From Rhizobiales bacterium Ga0077537 (GTDB lineage Bacteria > Pseudomonadota > Alphaproteobacteria > Rhizobiales > Hyphomicrobiaceae), in contig LNEM01000030.1 in NCBI GenBank assembly GCA_001464955.1, positions 310,001 through 374,000 on the forward strand: 64,000 nucleotides of DNA, written 5' to 3'. The notes under the pieces were generated by a model. That model was not told the origin of the DNA, ran no database searches, and worked only from the letters and a program-made list of their open reading frames with translations. How positions within the stretch are numbered: position 1 is the first letter of the stretch; every line of letters starts with the position of its first letter. Position numbers and translations under genes: made by a program. Shown piece after piece: positions 9,141 through 17,291 of this stretch.

Positions 9141-10325
9141 ATGAAACCGAAGACCACCAAAGCCAAGACGACCAGATCCAAGGCAGGCAAGCCGCGCACG
9201 TACGACGCGTTGAAGCCACGAGGCGAACCGGAGGCGCGCCAACGTCTCGATGTACACGAGGCCATCACGCAGAAGATCGTCGCGGCCATCGAAGCCGGTG
9301 CCGGCGCATTCGAGATGCCTTGGCATCGCCCCGGCGTCGCCTTCACCATCCCGAAGAACGCGCTGACCGAGAAGCCCTACAGAGGCTCCAACGTGCTGTC
9401 GCTCTGGATCGATGCCGATGTGAAGAAGTACGAGCACCAGGTTTGGGCAACGTACAAGCAATGGGAGGAACTCGGCGCTCAGGTGCGCAAAGGCGAGAAG
9501 GCTTCACTGATCGTCAAGTACGGCGAGTGGGTTCCCCGCGCGGATGCGGGTGGGCATCCGAAGCGCGATCAAAATGAACAGCGTGATACAGGCGACGATG
9601 ACGACGCCGGCAAGCGCCTCTATGCCAAGCCCGCCTGGGTGTTCAATGTCGGCCAGGTGGACGGCTTCACCATCGCAGCGCCCGCACCGCGACCCGATCT
9701 CACCGTTCGGCTCGCCCATGTCGATGCCTTCATCGCCGCAACCGGCGCCGAATTCCGAGTGGGCGGCCCGCGCGCCTTCTACCGTCACCGCGACAGCGTC
9801 ATGCGGAACGCATGCCTTCGGCATGACGGCGAGGGCGACTTCATCCAGATCCCCGAGCGCAATCTGTTCACCGGTACAGTCACCTCGACACCGACCGAAG
9901 CCTATGAGTCCACGCGCCTCCACGAGCTCGCGCATTGGAGCGGCGCCGACCATCGCCTGGCCCGAGACTTCGGCCGTTTCGGCGATCACGCTTACGCCTT
10001 CGAGGAACTGGTCGCCGAACTTTCCGCCGCCTATCTCTGCGCCGGCCTCGAGATCACCAACGCACCGCGCATCGATCACGCACAGTACATTGCCAACTGG
10101 CTGGAGGTGCTGAAGGGCGACACCAAGGCGATCTTCACGGCCGCCTCGCTCGCTACCAAGGCCGTCGACTATCTCTACAGCCTGCAGCCGGATGATGATC
10201 CTTATTGCGATGCTGCGGCTCGTCCCGATGTTGGAGCAGAGGAGGGCCATGCGCTGGCCCGGCCCGCCGATGATCTTTCACAGCGCGTCAGCGCCTCCCG
10301 CATCGCCGGAGGGCCGCGCCGATGA
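9141..10325 (+). CDS. ardC: ArdC-type antirestriction protein / zincin-like metallopeptidase
   Basis: This 394-aa protein has the N-terminal ssDNA-binding domain of ArdC (about residues 35-150, with MPWHRP, PYRGSNVLSLW and QVRKGEKAS) and a C-terminal zincin-like peptidase domain with HELAH at 261-265 and a downstream Glu region AFEELVAELSAA. ArdC proteins protect incoming plasmid DNA from host restriction during conjugation. An acidic insert (about 139-157) separates the domains. The start is set by AAGGAG at 9127-9132. The stop overlaps the next ATG (ATGA), indicating an operon with the two following genes. Confidence 0.88.
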   Translation: MKPKTTKAKTTRSKAGKPRTYDALKPRGEPEARQRLDVHEAITQKIVAAIEAGAGAFEMPWHRPGVAFTIPKNALTEKPYRGSNVLSLWIDADVKKYEHQVWATYKQWEELGAQVRKGEKASLIVKYGEWVPRADAGGHPKRDQNEQRDTGDDDDAGKRLYAKPAWVFNVGQVDGFTIAAPAPRPDLTVRLAHVDAFIAATGAEFRVGGPRAFYRHRDSVMRNACLRHDGEGDFIQIPERNLFTGTVTSTPTEAYESTRLHELAHWSGADHRLARDFGRFGDHAYAFEELVAELSAAYLCAGLEITNAPRIDHAQYIANWLEVLKGDTKAIFTAASLATKAVDYLYSLQPDDDPYCDAAARPDVGAEEGHALARPADDLSQRVSASRIAGGPRR

Positions 10326-10900
10326 CCAATGCCCCGACACCGCGCCGCAAGCTGCCACTCGAGGCCTTCACCGAATGCCGGTACGTCCCCGGCGAAACCT
10401 CGATCGTCGATCTCATCCATCCCGATGACGGTTTGACGCTGCATGCCCATGAAAACGCGGCGCAGATTCACGCCCGCTATCCCTCAGCGCAACGCTTGGC
10501 CTTCGAAGACGCCTGGAAGCTTGCCGATGCCGCCGGCACCGCGCGCTACAGGCAAGACATCACCGAGGTCAACGAGGCGCAATTCAACGATGCGCTCAAC
10601 GTGTTGCCGCCGGTTGGCTGGACCACCCGGAACGGCGTCGAGAGCTTCCGCATCTCCGAGCGCCTGTGGGGCAATCTCACCGACATCTATGCGCGCCTCG
10701 GCAACCGGTACTTCAAGCTGGTCGACGATATCCGCCTACCGGCCGCCACCATCGCCGAGCGGGTTGCAGTTTATGCAGCGGCGAATGCTGGTTCGGACAA
10801 TGACGCCTGTGATGCACCACGGCGCGACCCTGAAACCGATGCCCGCCTGCATGGTCGCGCGGCCACTCAACCTGCTCCGAAGCCGGGGAACGACTCATGA
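10322..10900 (+). CDS. Hypothetical mobile-element protein
   Basis: This 192-aa protein is translationally coupled to ardC at its start and to the next gene at its end (both ATGA). The central ~130 residues look like a folded soluble domain (FNDALNVLPPVGWTTRNGVE, RISERLWGNLTDIYARLGNR); the C-terminal ~35 residues are Ala/Asp/Arg/Pro-rich and probably disordered. No function was recognised. Its placement after ardC is a common gene order on alphaproteobacterial conjugative elements. Confidence 0.7.
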   Translation: MTNAPTPRRKLPLEAFTECRYVPGETSIVDLIHPDDGLTLHAHENAAQIHARYPSAQRLAFEDAWKLADAAGTARYRQDITEVNEAQFNDALNVLPPVGWTTRNGVESFRISERLWGNLTDIYARLGNRYFKLVDDIRLPAATIAERVAVYAAANAGSDNDACDAPRRDPETDARLHGRAATQPAPKPGNDS

Positions 10901-11565
10901 GGGGACCCAAGCACGATATCCAGCGCATCCGCGTCGATGCGCAAGGCTATGACAGCGACGGTGCTTACTGGGGCGCCGGTCCCGATGTGTTCATCGCAAC
11001 GTCCCAGGATGGCAGCGATCAGATCACGGTGCGTGCCCGCACTCTGACCGAAGCCAGGACGCGCATCGCCGACGAGATCGCGCGGCAACCAGGAGAGGCG
11101 GCCGCGGAACGCCAGCCGCTCGGCGGCAACGCACCGCGCAAGACACGTTACGAGATCCAATGGCGCGATCCCGCAAGCGAGACCACCATCACCGTTCGCA
11201 TCACGCATGCCCGCGACTATCTGAGCTCAGGCAACGATCACCTGGAGATCGAAAGTCTGAAGCCGAAGAAGGCGCCGCTGCCGATCACCGAAACAGGATA
11301 CCGCTCGCACTTCCTGCCGCCGCTCGAGTTGATGAATGCCGGAGGTCCCGTCACCTTCGTTACCGCCTGGCTCGATACCGAGGCCAAGGGCAAGGGCTGG
11401 AGCAAAGCGGTCAATACCAAATCGCAGGGCGATCTGTTCGCCTGGGCCGATGCCAATGCAGAGGTTGGCAGCTGCAAACGTGCGCTCAAGCGCCGGTCTC
11501 CGAAACCGAAGGCACCGGCAGGGACGCGGAAGTCCAAGCGCGATACATCCGCCGACAACGGCTAG
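10897..11565 (+). CDS. Hypothetical mobile-element protein
   Basis: This is a 222-aa soluble protein, third gene of the ardC operon. It appears to have two beta-rich parts, residues ~5-65 (RIRVDAQGYDSDGAYWGAGP) and ~80-190 (RYEIQWRDPASETTITVRIT, LPPLELMNAGGPVTFVTAWL), then a very basic tail (RALKRRSPKPKAPAGTRKSK) suggestive of nucleic-acid contact. No family was recognised. It ends 4 bp before the next ATG. Confidence 0.65.
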   Translation: MRGPKHDIQRIRVDAQGYDSDGAYWGAGPDVFIATSQDGSDQITVRARTLTEARTRIADEIARQPGEAAAERQPLGGNAPRKTRYEIQWRDPASETTITVRITHARDYLSSGNDHLEIESLKPKKAPLPITETGYRSHFLPPLELMNAGGPVTFVTAWLDTEAKGKGWSKAVNTKSQGDLFAWADANAEVGSCKRALKRRSPKPKAPAGTRKSKRDTSADNG

Positions 11566-11569
11566 CGCC

Positions 11570-12052
11570 ATGGCAAGGCTGACCCGACAGGCGCGCAAGG
11601 AACAGGGCGATGCCGCCGAGGCGCGCTTCCGGGCATGGCTCGACCGCTGCGTGCTCCCGCACATGTATGTCGAGCAGTCGCCGCTCTCCGTGCCGAAGGG
11701 CCTGCGCGGCGAGATCAAGCGGCCGGATTTTCTGGTGGGGCTGCCGACCATCGGCACGCTCGCTTTCGACGTGAAGGCGAAATCCATCTACGACGAACAC
11801 ATCCTGATCGACGCCTACGAGCATCGCACCTTCCGCAACTTCGAGACCTTCTTCAACATTTCGGTCTGGTACGTCTGCTTCCCGCCGGCCGACCCGAATG
11901 TCTGTCACCTGTTCCTCAATCGGGACCTCGAAGGCGAGCCTTCCATCCGTCACGGCCGGCCGGTGCTCGCCATGCCTCTCAAATCGACCGTCACGACCGA
12001 TCCGCGGCGGGATTTCCTGGGCGTGCTGGTCGGGGCGATCAGTCTGCGGTAG
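11570..12052 (+). CDS. Putative PD-(D/E)XK-fold protein
   Basis: This 160-aa protein begins MARLTRQARKEQGDAAEARF. The core PDFLVGLPTIGTLAFDVKAKS has the spacing of a PD-(D/E)XK nuclease active site (Asp, a hydrophobic strand, Asp-x-Lys), and an upstream Glu (QGDAAEARFRAWL) fits the first helix of that fold. Restriction-endonuclease-like folds occur in Holliday-junction resolvases, mobile-element nucleases and defence proteins. The fold call rests on motif spacing alone, so the nuclease function is tentative. An ATG at 11336 lies within the previous gene's reading region and was not used. Confidence 0.6.
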   Translation: MARLTRQARKEQGDAAEARFRAWLDRCVLPHMYVEQSPLSVPKGLRGEIKRPDFLVGLPTIGTLAFDVKAKSIYDEHILIDAYEHRTFRNFETFFNISVWYVCFPPADPNVCHLFLNRDLEGEPSIRHGRPVLAMPLKSTVTTDPRRDFLGVLVGAISLR

Positions 12053-12228
12053 TGCGCGGTCGCGCAAAATATGGGAATGGCGTTTTCGTATCCCTCAAAC
12101 GCATGAAAAATGATATTGCAATAATCTATGATAAAGGACATTATCATAGATTAGAATAGCCATTATAGGAATGGAGTTGATTTTCGTATTTGAATCCTAT
12201 AATGTGCATTTATTGCGCCATGTGAGGC
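12053..12228. promoter_or_regulatory. AT-rich region with nested inverted repeats
   Basis: This sharply AT-rich stretch holds AATCTATGATAA (12123-12134) and TTATCATAGATT (12141-12152), a perfect 12-bp inverted repeat with a 6-nt loop. It also holds CATTATAGGA (12161-12170) and TCCTATAATG (12195-12204), a perfect 10-bp inverted repeat. A related copy of the GGAATGG...TTTTCGTAT block, bracketed by GGGA and TCCC, occurs at about 12073-12094. The region precedes the nucleotidyltransferase-integrase operon and looks like an operator/promoter cluster. Confidence 0.55.
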
Positions 12229-12291
12229 ATTATTCAAGAATTCGACGGCAATCAGCGACGGCATATCATCAACGTCCGGCAGCAGTTCAGC

Positions 12292-13230
12292 GTGTGGCGC
12301 GAGGATCGTCACGCCCTGCGCCGCATGGGCGGCATGCACTGGAAGACCGGGCCCAACGGTCAACGCTATCTCTACGCCACCAATGGCCGCAAGGAAAAAT
12401 CCCTCGGCGTTCAATCGCCAGAGACCGAAGCAACCTTTGCCGCGCATGGCGAGCGGATCGCCGAGCTTCGTTCCCGCATCGAACGTTCGAAGGAGACGCT
12501 GGATCGCAGCGCCCGCATCAGCAAAGCACTCTACCTGGGACGCGTTCCGACGATCGCCGCGCGCATCCTGCGCAGGCTCGATGATGAAGGCCTGCTCGAC
12601 GGCCAGTTGATGGTGGCCGGCACGAATGCGTTGTTCGCCTATGAGTTCGGCACTGGCGTGCTCCTGGGCGACGACCTCATCGCTACGGAAGATCTCGACC
12701 TTCTGTGGGATTGGCGGAACCGGATTTCTTTCTTGCTGTCCGATGCACAAACAGCCGGGGTCATCGGCCTCCTCCGGCAGGTCGACCGCTCGTTCCGCAA
12801 GCGCTGCTCGTTCCAGGCCGTCAATGCGGACAACTATCTCGTCGATCTGATCCGGCCGCATCAACCCCATGAAATCTTCCGCGAGCCCCCGCGCCTGACC
12901 GAGGCTTCGGAGGAATTCGAGCCCGCCCCCATCGACGGGCTGGAATGGCTGGTCAACGCCCCGCGCTACGAGGAAGTAGCGATTGCTGAGGATGGCCTGC
13001 CCGTGCGGATCGTCACCATTGATCCGCGCGCCTATGCTCTCCACAAGGTCTGGCTCTCGCGCAAAGCCAATCGCAATGCCCTGAAGCGTGGCCGCGACCG
13101 CGCACAGGCCGATGCCGTCGCGCGGATCGCCGTGCAGTGGCTGGGCCTGAGCTTTGACGCTTCCGATCTCACGGCCTTGCCCGAGGAATTGATGGCCTTC
13201 GCTTCCGAATTCGCGGAGGTCGTGGCATGA
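12292..13230 (+). CDS. GSU2403-type nucleotidyltransferase-fold protein
   Basis: This 312-aa protein has a short RNA/DNA-ligand-like N-terminal segment (MHWKTGPNGQRYLYATNGRK) followed by a nucleotidyltransferase fold from about residue 105: VAGTNALFAYEFG, then ATEDLDLLWDW carrying the metal-binding acidic pair, as in the GSU2403/NTP_transf_8 family. Such proteins resemble AbiEii-like toxins and are frequent in defence and mobile islands. The GTG at 12292 is used here, but the frame is open and coding-like back to the stop at 12223-12225, with only ATT codons as possible starts, so the N-terminus may be longer or truncated. It is coupled (ATGA) to the next gene. Confidence 0.7.
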   Translation: MWREDRHALRRMGGMHWKTGPNGQRYLYATNGRKEKSLGVQSPETEATFAAHGERIAELRSRIERSKETLDRSARISKALYLGRVPTIAARILRRLDDEGLLDGQLMVAGTNALFAYEFGTGVLLGDDLIATEDLDLLWDWRNRISFLLSDAQTAGVIGLLRQVDRSFRKRCSFQAVNADNYLVDLIRPHQPHEIFREPPRLTEASEEFEPAPIDGLEWLVNAPRYEEVAIAEDGLPVRIVTIDPRAYALHKVWLSRKANRNALKRGRDRAQADAVARIAVQWLGLSFDASDLTALPEELMAFASEFAEVVA

Positions 13231-13478
13231 GCTTCGATCCCGTCCTCATCGCCTATAGCGTCAAGCGCAGCCGAGATGGCAAACGCACCTACTGGCGGCG
13301 GATCGGCTGCGCCATCCCACATGAAACCGGCAACGGCCTGACCGTTCAGCTTGATGTTCTTCCGCGCGATGGCCGTGTCGTGTTGCTCGAGCCAGACGAC
13401 CAGGACGAGAAACGGTTGCAGGAACGCCTGCGGCGGCACATCGCCAAGCGCCCTGCCCGCGCGGAGGAAGGATCATGA
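13227..13478 (+). CDS. Small hypothetical protein between nucleotidyltransferase and integrase
   Basis: This 83-aa basic/acidic soluble protein contains RTYWRRIGCAIPHETGNGLT and a C-terminal charged helix. It overlaps both neighbours by ATGA junctions, which strongly supports its being translated. The composition resembles small plasmid-borne proteins of the DUF736-like type, but the family was not confirmed. It may be a partner of the nucleotidyltransferase or an accessory to the recombinase. Confidence 0.65.
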   Translation: MSFDPVLIAYSVKRSRDGKRTYWRRIGCAIPHETGNGLTVQLDVLPRDGRVVLLEPDDQDEKRLQERLRRHIAKRPARAEEGS

Positions 13479-14461
13479 GCAATGATCTCGTCGCCTCGTC
13501 GGGATTTGCATCATGGCCAACCGCCATCGCTTCCGCTGGCCCCGCCGCCTGGCACGCGATTCTGCAATTCTTCGCCGCCGAGATCCGCAACGCCAATACG
13601 CGGCGCGCCTATCTTCGCGCCGCCCATGATTTCTTCGTCTTCGCCGAACGCCGCAAGGGCGGCACCAGCCTCGATACCATCACCTCGCTGCATGTGTCAG
13701 CGTGGATCGAGGCCATGACGCGCGATGGTTTGTCGGCCCCGACGGTCAAGCAGCGCCTTGCCGCCATGCGCATGCTCTTCCAGGCGCTGGCGCGCGAGCG
13801 CATCATCCCTATCAATCCCGCCGCCGTCGTGCGCGGACCCAAGCACAGCGTCAAGCGCGGCAAGACTCCTGTGCTCACCGCCGAGGAAACCCGTCAGCTG
13901 CTTGATTCCATCGATACCGATACGCTCGTCGGATTGCGCGATCGCGCCTTGATCGCGACCATGGTCTACAGCTTTGCACGCATCGGCGCTGTCACGACGC
14001 TGCGCGTCGAGGATTTGTTCACGCAAGGGCGCCGCCTGTGGCTGCGCCTGCACGAAAAGGGCGGCAAGCGGCATGAGATCCCCTGCCACCACACGCTCGA
14101 GAAATATCTGATCGCATACCTGGAGGCCGCCGCGCTCGGCGATACCCCGAAGGCCCTGGTATTCCAGACCTTCGGCCGTGAAGGCGCACGCAAGACTGCC
14201 GGTCGCACCCTTTCCGGCTCTCCCCTACCTCAGGCAACCGCCTGGCAGATGCTGCAGCGGCGCGCCAAGGATGCAGGCCTCGACACCGCCGTCTGCAACC
14301 ACACTTTTCGTGCGACCGGCATCACCACCTACCTCAAGAACTCCGGCACGCTGGAGCGCGCAGCCACCATCGCCAACCACTCCTCCACCCGCACCACCCA
14401 GCTCTACGATCGCCGTCCCGACGACGTCACGCTCGATGAGATCGAGAAGATACAGATCTGA
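13475..14461 (+). CDS. Tyrosine-type site-specific recombinase / integrase
   Basis: The 328-aa protein has an N-terminal SAM-like core-binding domain (about 25-115) and a catalytic domain with the full set of residues: R169 (SFARIGAV), K195 or K198 (EKGGKRH), H276-x-x-R279 (NHTFRATG), H302 (ANHSST) and Tyr311 (TQLYDRR). It is expected to catalyse integration, excision or resolution of the element. It is the last gene of a three-gene coupled operon rather than standing alone by an att site, and no tRNA was seen beside it. It resembles XerD-like recombinases of rhizobial elements. Confidence 0.9.
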   Translation: MSNDLVASSGFASWPTAIASAGPAAWHAILQFFAAEIRNANTRRAYLRAAHDFFVFAERRKGGTSLDTITSLHVSAWIEAMTRDGLSAPTVKQRLAAMRMLFQALARERIIPINPAAVVRGPKHSVKRGKTPVLTAEETRQLLDSIDTDTLVGLRDRALIATMVYSFARIGAVTTLRVEDLFTQGRRLWLRLHEKGGKRHEIPCHHTLEKYLIAYLEAAALGDTPKALVFQTFGREGARKTAGRTLSGSPLPQATAWQMLQRRAKDAGLDTAVCNHTFRATGITTYLKNSGTLERAATIANHSSTRTTQLYDRRPDDVTLDEIEKIQI

Positions 14462-14773
14462 GAGCTCTTGAACACGATTGACGCACCATTCATCCGCAAC
14501 GCCAAGCAATGTTCAAGAATGACCGCGCAGGGCTTCGCGAAAGCTCCAACTCTCGAGAGAGTGGAGCCATGACACGTGTTTCGCTTGCCGTGCCGACCCT
14601 CGTTTCGCTTGGCTATCGGTTGGATGGCTTCTTCCAGACCCGCCGCAGTCACGAGCGCATAGCGCGCGCCAAGCTGAAGACCGATAACAGATGGAAGTGC
14701 TTTCAAAACAAGTGCCCGGGGAAAACTCAGCCAAACGCCCGTCGTCACCTGAACGGCTCAGGTTGTTGGCAAA
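14462..14773. other. Junction between mobile element and copper island; no gene supported
   Basis: This gap follows the integrase stop. It has a possible ATG at 14569 on the plus strand, but the product has no coding pattern and runs antisense into the secreted-peptide gene. No tRNA, inverted repeat or obvious attachment site was recognised. Confidence 0.35.
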
Positions 14774-15079
14774 TCAATCCCACCGAATTTGGCTATGAAA
14801 GCCACGCGGGGCTTCAAACTTCGCCGGCGTGTTACCTCTGGCATGCTCGTGACGATCCTTGGCGCGCTTGGCGGCGCAATCGGCATCCCAGCGGATTTGG
14901 CTGCGGAAGCCATCGGGTTCCAGGAAACAAGGTTGAGGACTATCTGTTGCTGGCACACTCGACGCCTGTCCAGCATCCTTCGCCTGCGGCCCAACGTGCG
15001 AATGTGACTTCGCCTCGGCAACGGCAGCTGATCCAATAATCAATACACCAGCCACTGCCAAACCAAATAAGTGTTTCAT
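14774..15079 (-). CDS. Small secreted protein with repeated QIRWD motif
   Basis: This is a 101-aa protein with a clear Sec signal peptide (MKHLFGLAVAGVLIIGSAAV, cleavage after AEA) and a His-containing mature N-terminus (KSHSHVGPQ). The mature part carries two copies of the motif GF(R/H)SQIRWD, one mid-protein after EPD and one at the extreme C-terminus. Two Cys flank the first copy. An ATG three codons earlier (15088) is possible. It is transcribed away from the copper operon, with a copy of the 27-bp operator about 80 bp upstream, so it is probably part of the copper regulon. The function is unknown; periplasmic metal binding is a guess. Confidence 0.7.
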   Translation of the reverse strand: MKHLFGLAVAGVLIIGSAAVAEAKSHSHVGPQAKDAGQASSVPATDSPQPCFLEPDGFRSQIRWDADCAAKRAKDRHEHARGNTPAKFEAPRGFHSQIRWD

Positions 15080-15159
15080 AAAGGTCATAATTGTTACTCC
15101 AGTTCAGTTTATCTAAATGCACGTCAAGCGTGAATTCATTTATTATCGTCCGCCGACGT

Positions 15160-15186
15160 CTCAACTCAAGTTACAAAATGTTGCGA
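15160..15186 (+). promoter_or_regulatory. Tripartite copper operator, site 1
   Basis: The core is TTACAAAATG-TTGCGA; the upstream third (CTCAAC) is degenerate. It lies about 80 bp upstream of the leftward gene starting at 15079 and reads on the strand opposite to that gene, as in the other five sites. It is the weakest copy. Confidence 0.55.
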
Positions 15187-15295
15187 TCACGCGTAGACGC
15201 GCCACTGCGCGAACACTCTGGACGCTCGGTCTGGACAAAATTGGCGAAGTGCCAATGCGTTGCACGCTGGCCACGCCGCACCAGCGAAGCGGAAC

Positions 15296-15322
15296 CTGCA
15301 ATAATTTGTAACAGTCCTGCAA
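15296..15322 (-). promoter_or_regulatory. Tripartite copper operator, site 2
   Basis: Read on the minus strand: TTGCAG-GACTG-TTACAAATTA-TTGCAG. All three hexamers are intact, spaced 11 and 10 bp apart as in tandem sites for OmpR/PhoB-type regulators. It lies about 75-93 bp before the first gene of the rightward copper operon. Confidence 0.75.
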
Positions 15323-15414
15323 TCCCGCGGAAAGGCGACTCCCCCACTCGTCATGGATAGGTTGGCGCTAGCGCGCCCATCTCCAGACCCGACGCGATGG
15401 GAGTCTCCGTGCCG

Positions 15415-15684
15415 ATGACACGCCTGTTCGTACTCATGCTACTGCTAACGCCGACGGCAGCCACTGCCTTTGATCGGCATCAACATATCGCCGATTTGCC
15501 GAGTGTTCTCGGCGACCGTGATCCGAGTGATCCAGGCGAGCGCGTGCCCCGCTTCACCTACAAGTCGGTGACCGCAGCCACAAAGTCATATCGCCCTGTC
15601 GATCCCCTGCCCTGGGACGAGCTCAACCGTCGGGTTGCACCCCGGCCTAAGCAGGATCCAGCCGGCGCTCCAATGCGCAACTGA
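15415..15684 (+). CDS. Small periplasmic protein of the copper operon
   Basis: This 89-aa protein has a signal peptide (MTRLFVLMLLLTPTAATAFD, cleavage after ATA) and a mature part with HQHIADLP and RFTYKSVTAATKSYRPVDPL. A first ATG at 15397 is possible, but 15415 begins directly with the signal sequence. It is the first gene of the operon with the outer-membrane factor 66 bp downstream. Small proteins with a SYRPVxPxPW-like motif occur before CopB/CusC genes in alphaproteobacteria; the function is unknown. Confidence 0.65.
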   Translation: MTRLFVLMLLLTPTAATAFDRHQHIADLPSVLGDRDPSDPGERVPRFTYKSVTAATKSYRPVDPLPWDELNRRVAPRPKQDPAGAPMRN

Positions 15685-15749
15685 CGACCTCGCGGCACAA
15701 CGCACACGACACGCCGACACAGGAATTGCAGATCCGGGGGGATCGACTG

Positions 15750-17276
15750 ATGAAACGACACGGGGAATGTGTCCTCGCCCGCGGGCGAGCGAAGCCCACC
15801 AGCCGGGTCGTGCTGGCAACGACAGGTATGATGTTGATGCTCAGTGGATGTGCAAACTTCTCGCCAGACGGCGGGATGAGCAAAGTCGAAACAGCAACTG
15901 CCGAGACGCTTGGCAAGGACATTCGGCGTATCCGCAGCGATGACGATGCCGCCGACATCGAGGCTCGCGTGCGCGCGATCATCGCCAGTGGCCTGAACGC
16001 CGACAAGGCCGTGCAAGTTGCGCTGCTGAACAATCGCGGTCTGCAGGCCGCCTTCGCCGAACTCGCCACCAGCGAGGCAGAAAGCGTCGAGGCCGGGTTG
16101 CCACCGAGCCCGATCTTTTCATTGGCACGGCTCACCGCCTCGATCGCATCGGGACCCGCTTATGGCAGTGTGATCGAGATCGAGCGTCAGGTTTTGGTCA
16201 ATGCTCTGTCGCTCCTGACCCTGCCGCGACGGCGCGACATTGCCGAGCACCGCTTCAAGCAGGCCCAGCTCAGGGCCATCGAAAGCGTCCTCAAGACCGC
16301 CGCCGACACTCGCCGCGCCTATTACCGAGCCGTCGCCTCGGCTCAGACGGTCGCCTTTCTCGAGGAGGCCAAGCTTGCTGCTGAGGCCTCGTCGGAAGTC
16401 GCCAAGCGGCTGGGAGAAAGCGGGGCACTGAACAAGCTTGATCAGGCACGCGAGCACGCCTTTTATGCCGAGCTCGGCGCTCAGCTCGCCGCAGCCAAGC
16501 TGAAGCGCGGTGCCGATCGTGAACGGCTGGTACGTCTCCTCGGCCTCTGGAGCAAGGACGCCGCCCTCAAGGTGCCGGCCAAGCTTCCGACGCTGCCGGC
16601 CAAGATCAAGACTCTCCCCGACATCGAGGCCGAGGCCATCGACAAGCGAATCGATCTCGCCATCGTCCGCATGGAACTCGACATCCTTGCCAAGAGCTAC
16701 GGTCTCACTCGCGGCACGCGTTTCATCAACGTGCTCGAGGTCGCCGGCATGCGCAGCTTCGAGAAAGAGACCGTCGTGACGCCGCATCCGCCGCCGGAGG
16801 GCACGAAGATCGAGCGCAGCAAGACACGCTGGCGGGGCCTTGAGCTCGAGTTCCAGATCCCGATCTGGGATTTCGGCGCGGCCCGTACGCGCAAAGCCGA
16901 AGAGACCTATCTCCAGTCCGTGCACCGTCTCGCAGAGCGCGCCATCACGATTCGCTCGGAAGTGCGTGAAGCCTACGGCGGCTATCGCGGCAGCTATGAT
17001 ATCGCACGGCATTACCAGAAGGAGATCGTGCCGCTTCGCAAGGCGATCTCTGACGAAACCATGCTCCGTTACAACGCCATGATCGCCGACCTCTCGGCTC
17101 TTCTGGTCGATGCCCGTGCGCGCATCATGAGCAACATCGCGGCCATCGATGCTCAGCGTGACTACTTCCTCGCCACCGCCGATCTGCAGGTTGCCATTAT
17201 CGGCGGCGGCGTCGCGGGTGGCGCCGGCGAAGGCCCCAAGGTCGCCGCCGGCGGCGGTGAAGGCCCAGGACATTAA
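15750..17276 (+). CDS. CusC/TolC-family outer-membrane efflux lipoprotein
   Basis: The 508-aa precursor has a lipobox (LMLSGC) after a long N-region and a mature protein with two outer-membrane efflux protein repeats, rich in long Ala/Glu/Arg helices (LKTAADTRRAYYRAVASAQT, LGESGALNKLDQAREHAFYA). These are typical of TolC/CusC alpha-helical tunnels. An earlier ATG at 15726 adds 8 residues; 15750 follows a G-rich Shine-Dalgarno. It would complete a tripartite RND pump, yet the RND permeases are encoded 23-31 kb away. The C-terminus is Gly-rich (VAGGAGEGPKVAAGGGEGPG), probably unstructured. It is co-transcribed with the multicopper oxidase 15 bp downstream. Confidence 0.85.
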   Translation: MKRHGECVLARGRAKPTSRVVLATTGMMLMLSGCANFSPDGGMSKVETATAETLGKDIRRIRSDDDAADIEARVRAIIASGLNADKAVQVALLNNRGLQAAFAELATSEAESVEAGLPPSPIFSLARLTASIASGPAYGSVIEIERQVLVNALSLLTLPRRRDIAEHRFKQAQLRAIESVLKTAADTRRAYYRAVASAQTVAFLEEAKLAAEASSEVAKRLGESGALNKLDQAREHAFYAELGAQLAAAKLKRGADRERLVRLLGLWSKDAALKVPAKLPTLPAKIKTLPDIEAEAIDKRIDLAIVRMELDILAKSYGLTRGTRFINVLEVAGMRSFEKETVVTPHPPPEGTKIERSKTRWRGLELEFQIPIWDFGAARTRKAEETYLQSVHRLAERAITIRSEVREAYGGYRGSYDIARHYQKEIVPLRKAISDETMLRYNAMIADLSALLVDARARIMSNIAAIDAQRDYFLATADLQVAIIGGGVAGGAGEGPKVAAGGGEGPGH

Positions 17277-17291
17277 AAAGGAACACTCCAC

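Larger units (their letters stand above)
15080..15414. promoter_or_regulatory. Divergent promoter region with two operator copies
   Basis: This is the shared upstream region of the leftward secreted-peptide gene and the rightward copper operon. It holds two copies of the tripartite operator (listed separately), one facing each gene. No gene was seen in it. Confidence 0.5.

Noticed and set aside
13475-14773. tRNA or attachment site next to the integrase
   Set aside because: No cloverleaf or flanking direct repeat could be found by eye.
14509-15039. 176-aa plus-strand ORF opposite the secreted peptide gene
   Set aside because: It has no coding pattern, and the minus-strand gene with a signal peptide is the better reading.
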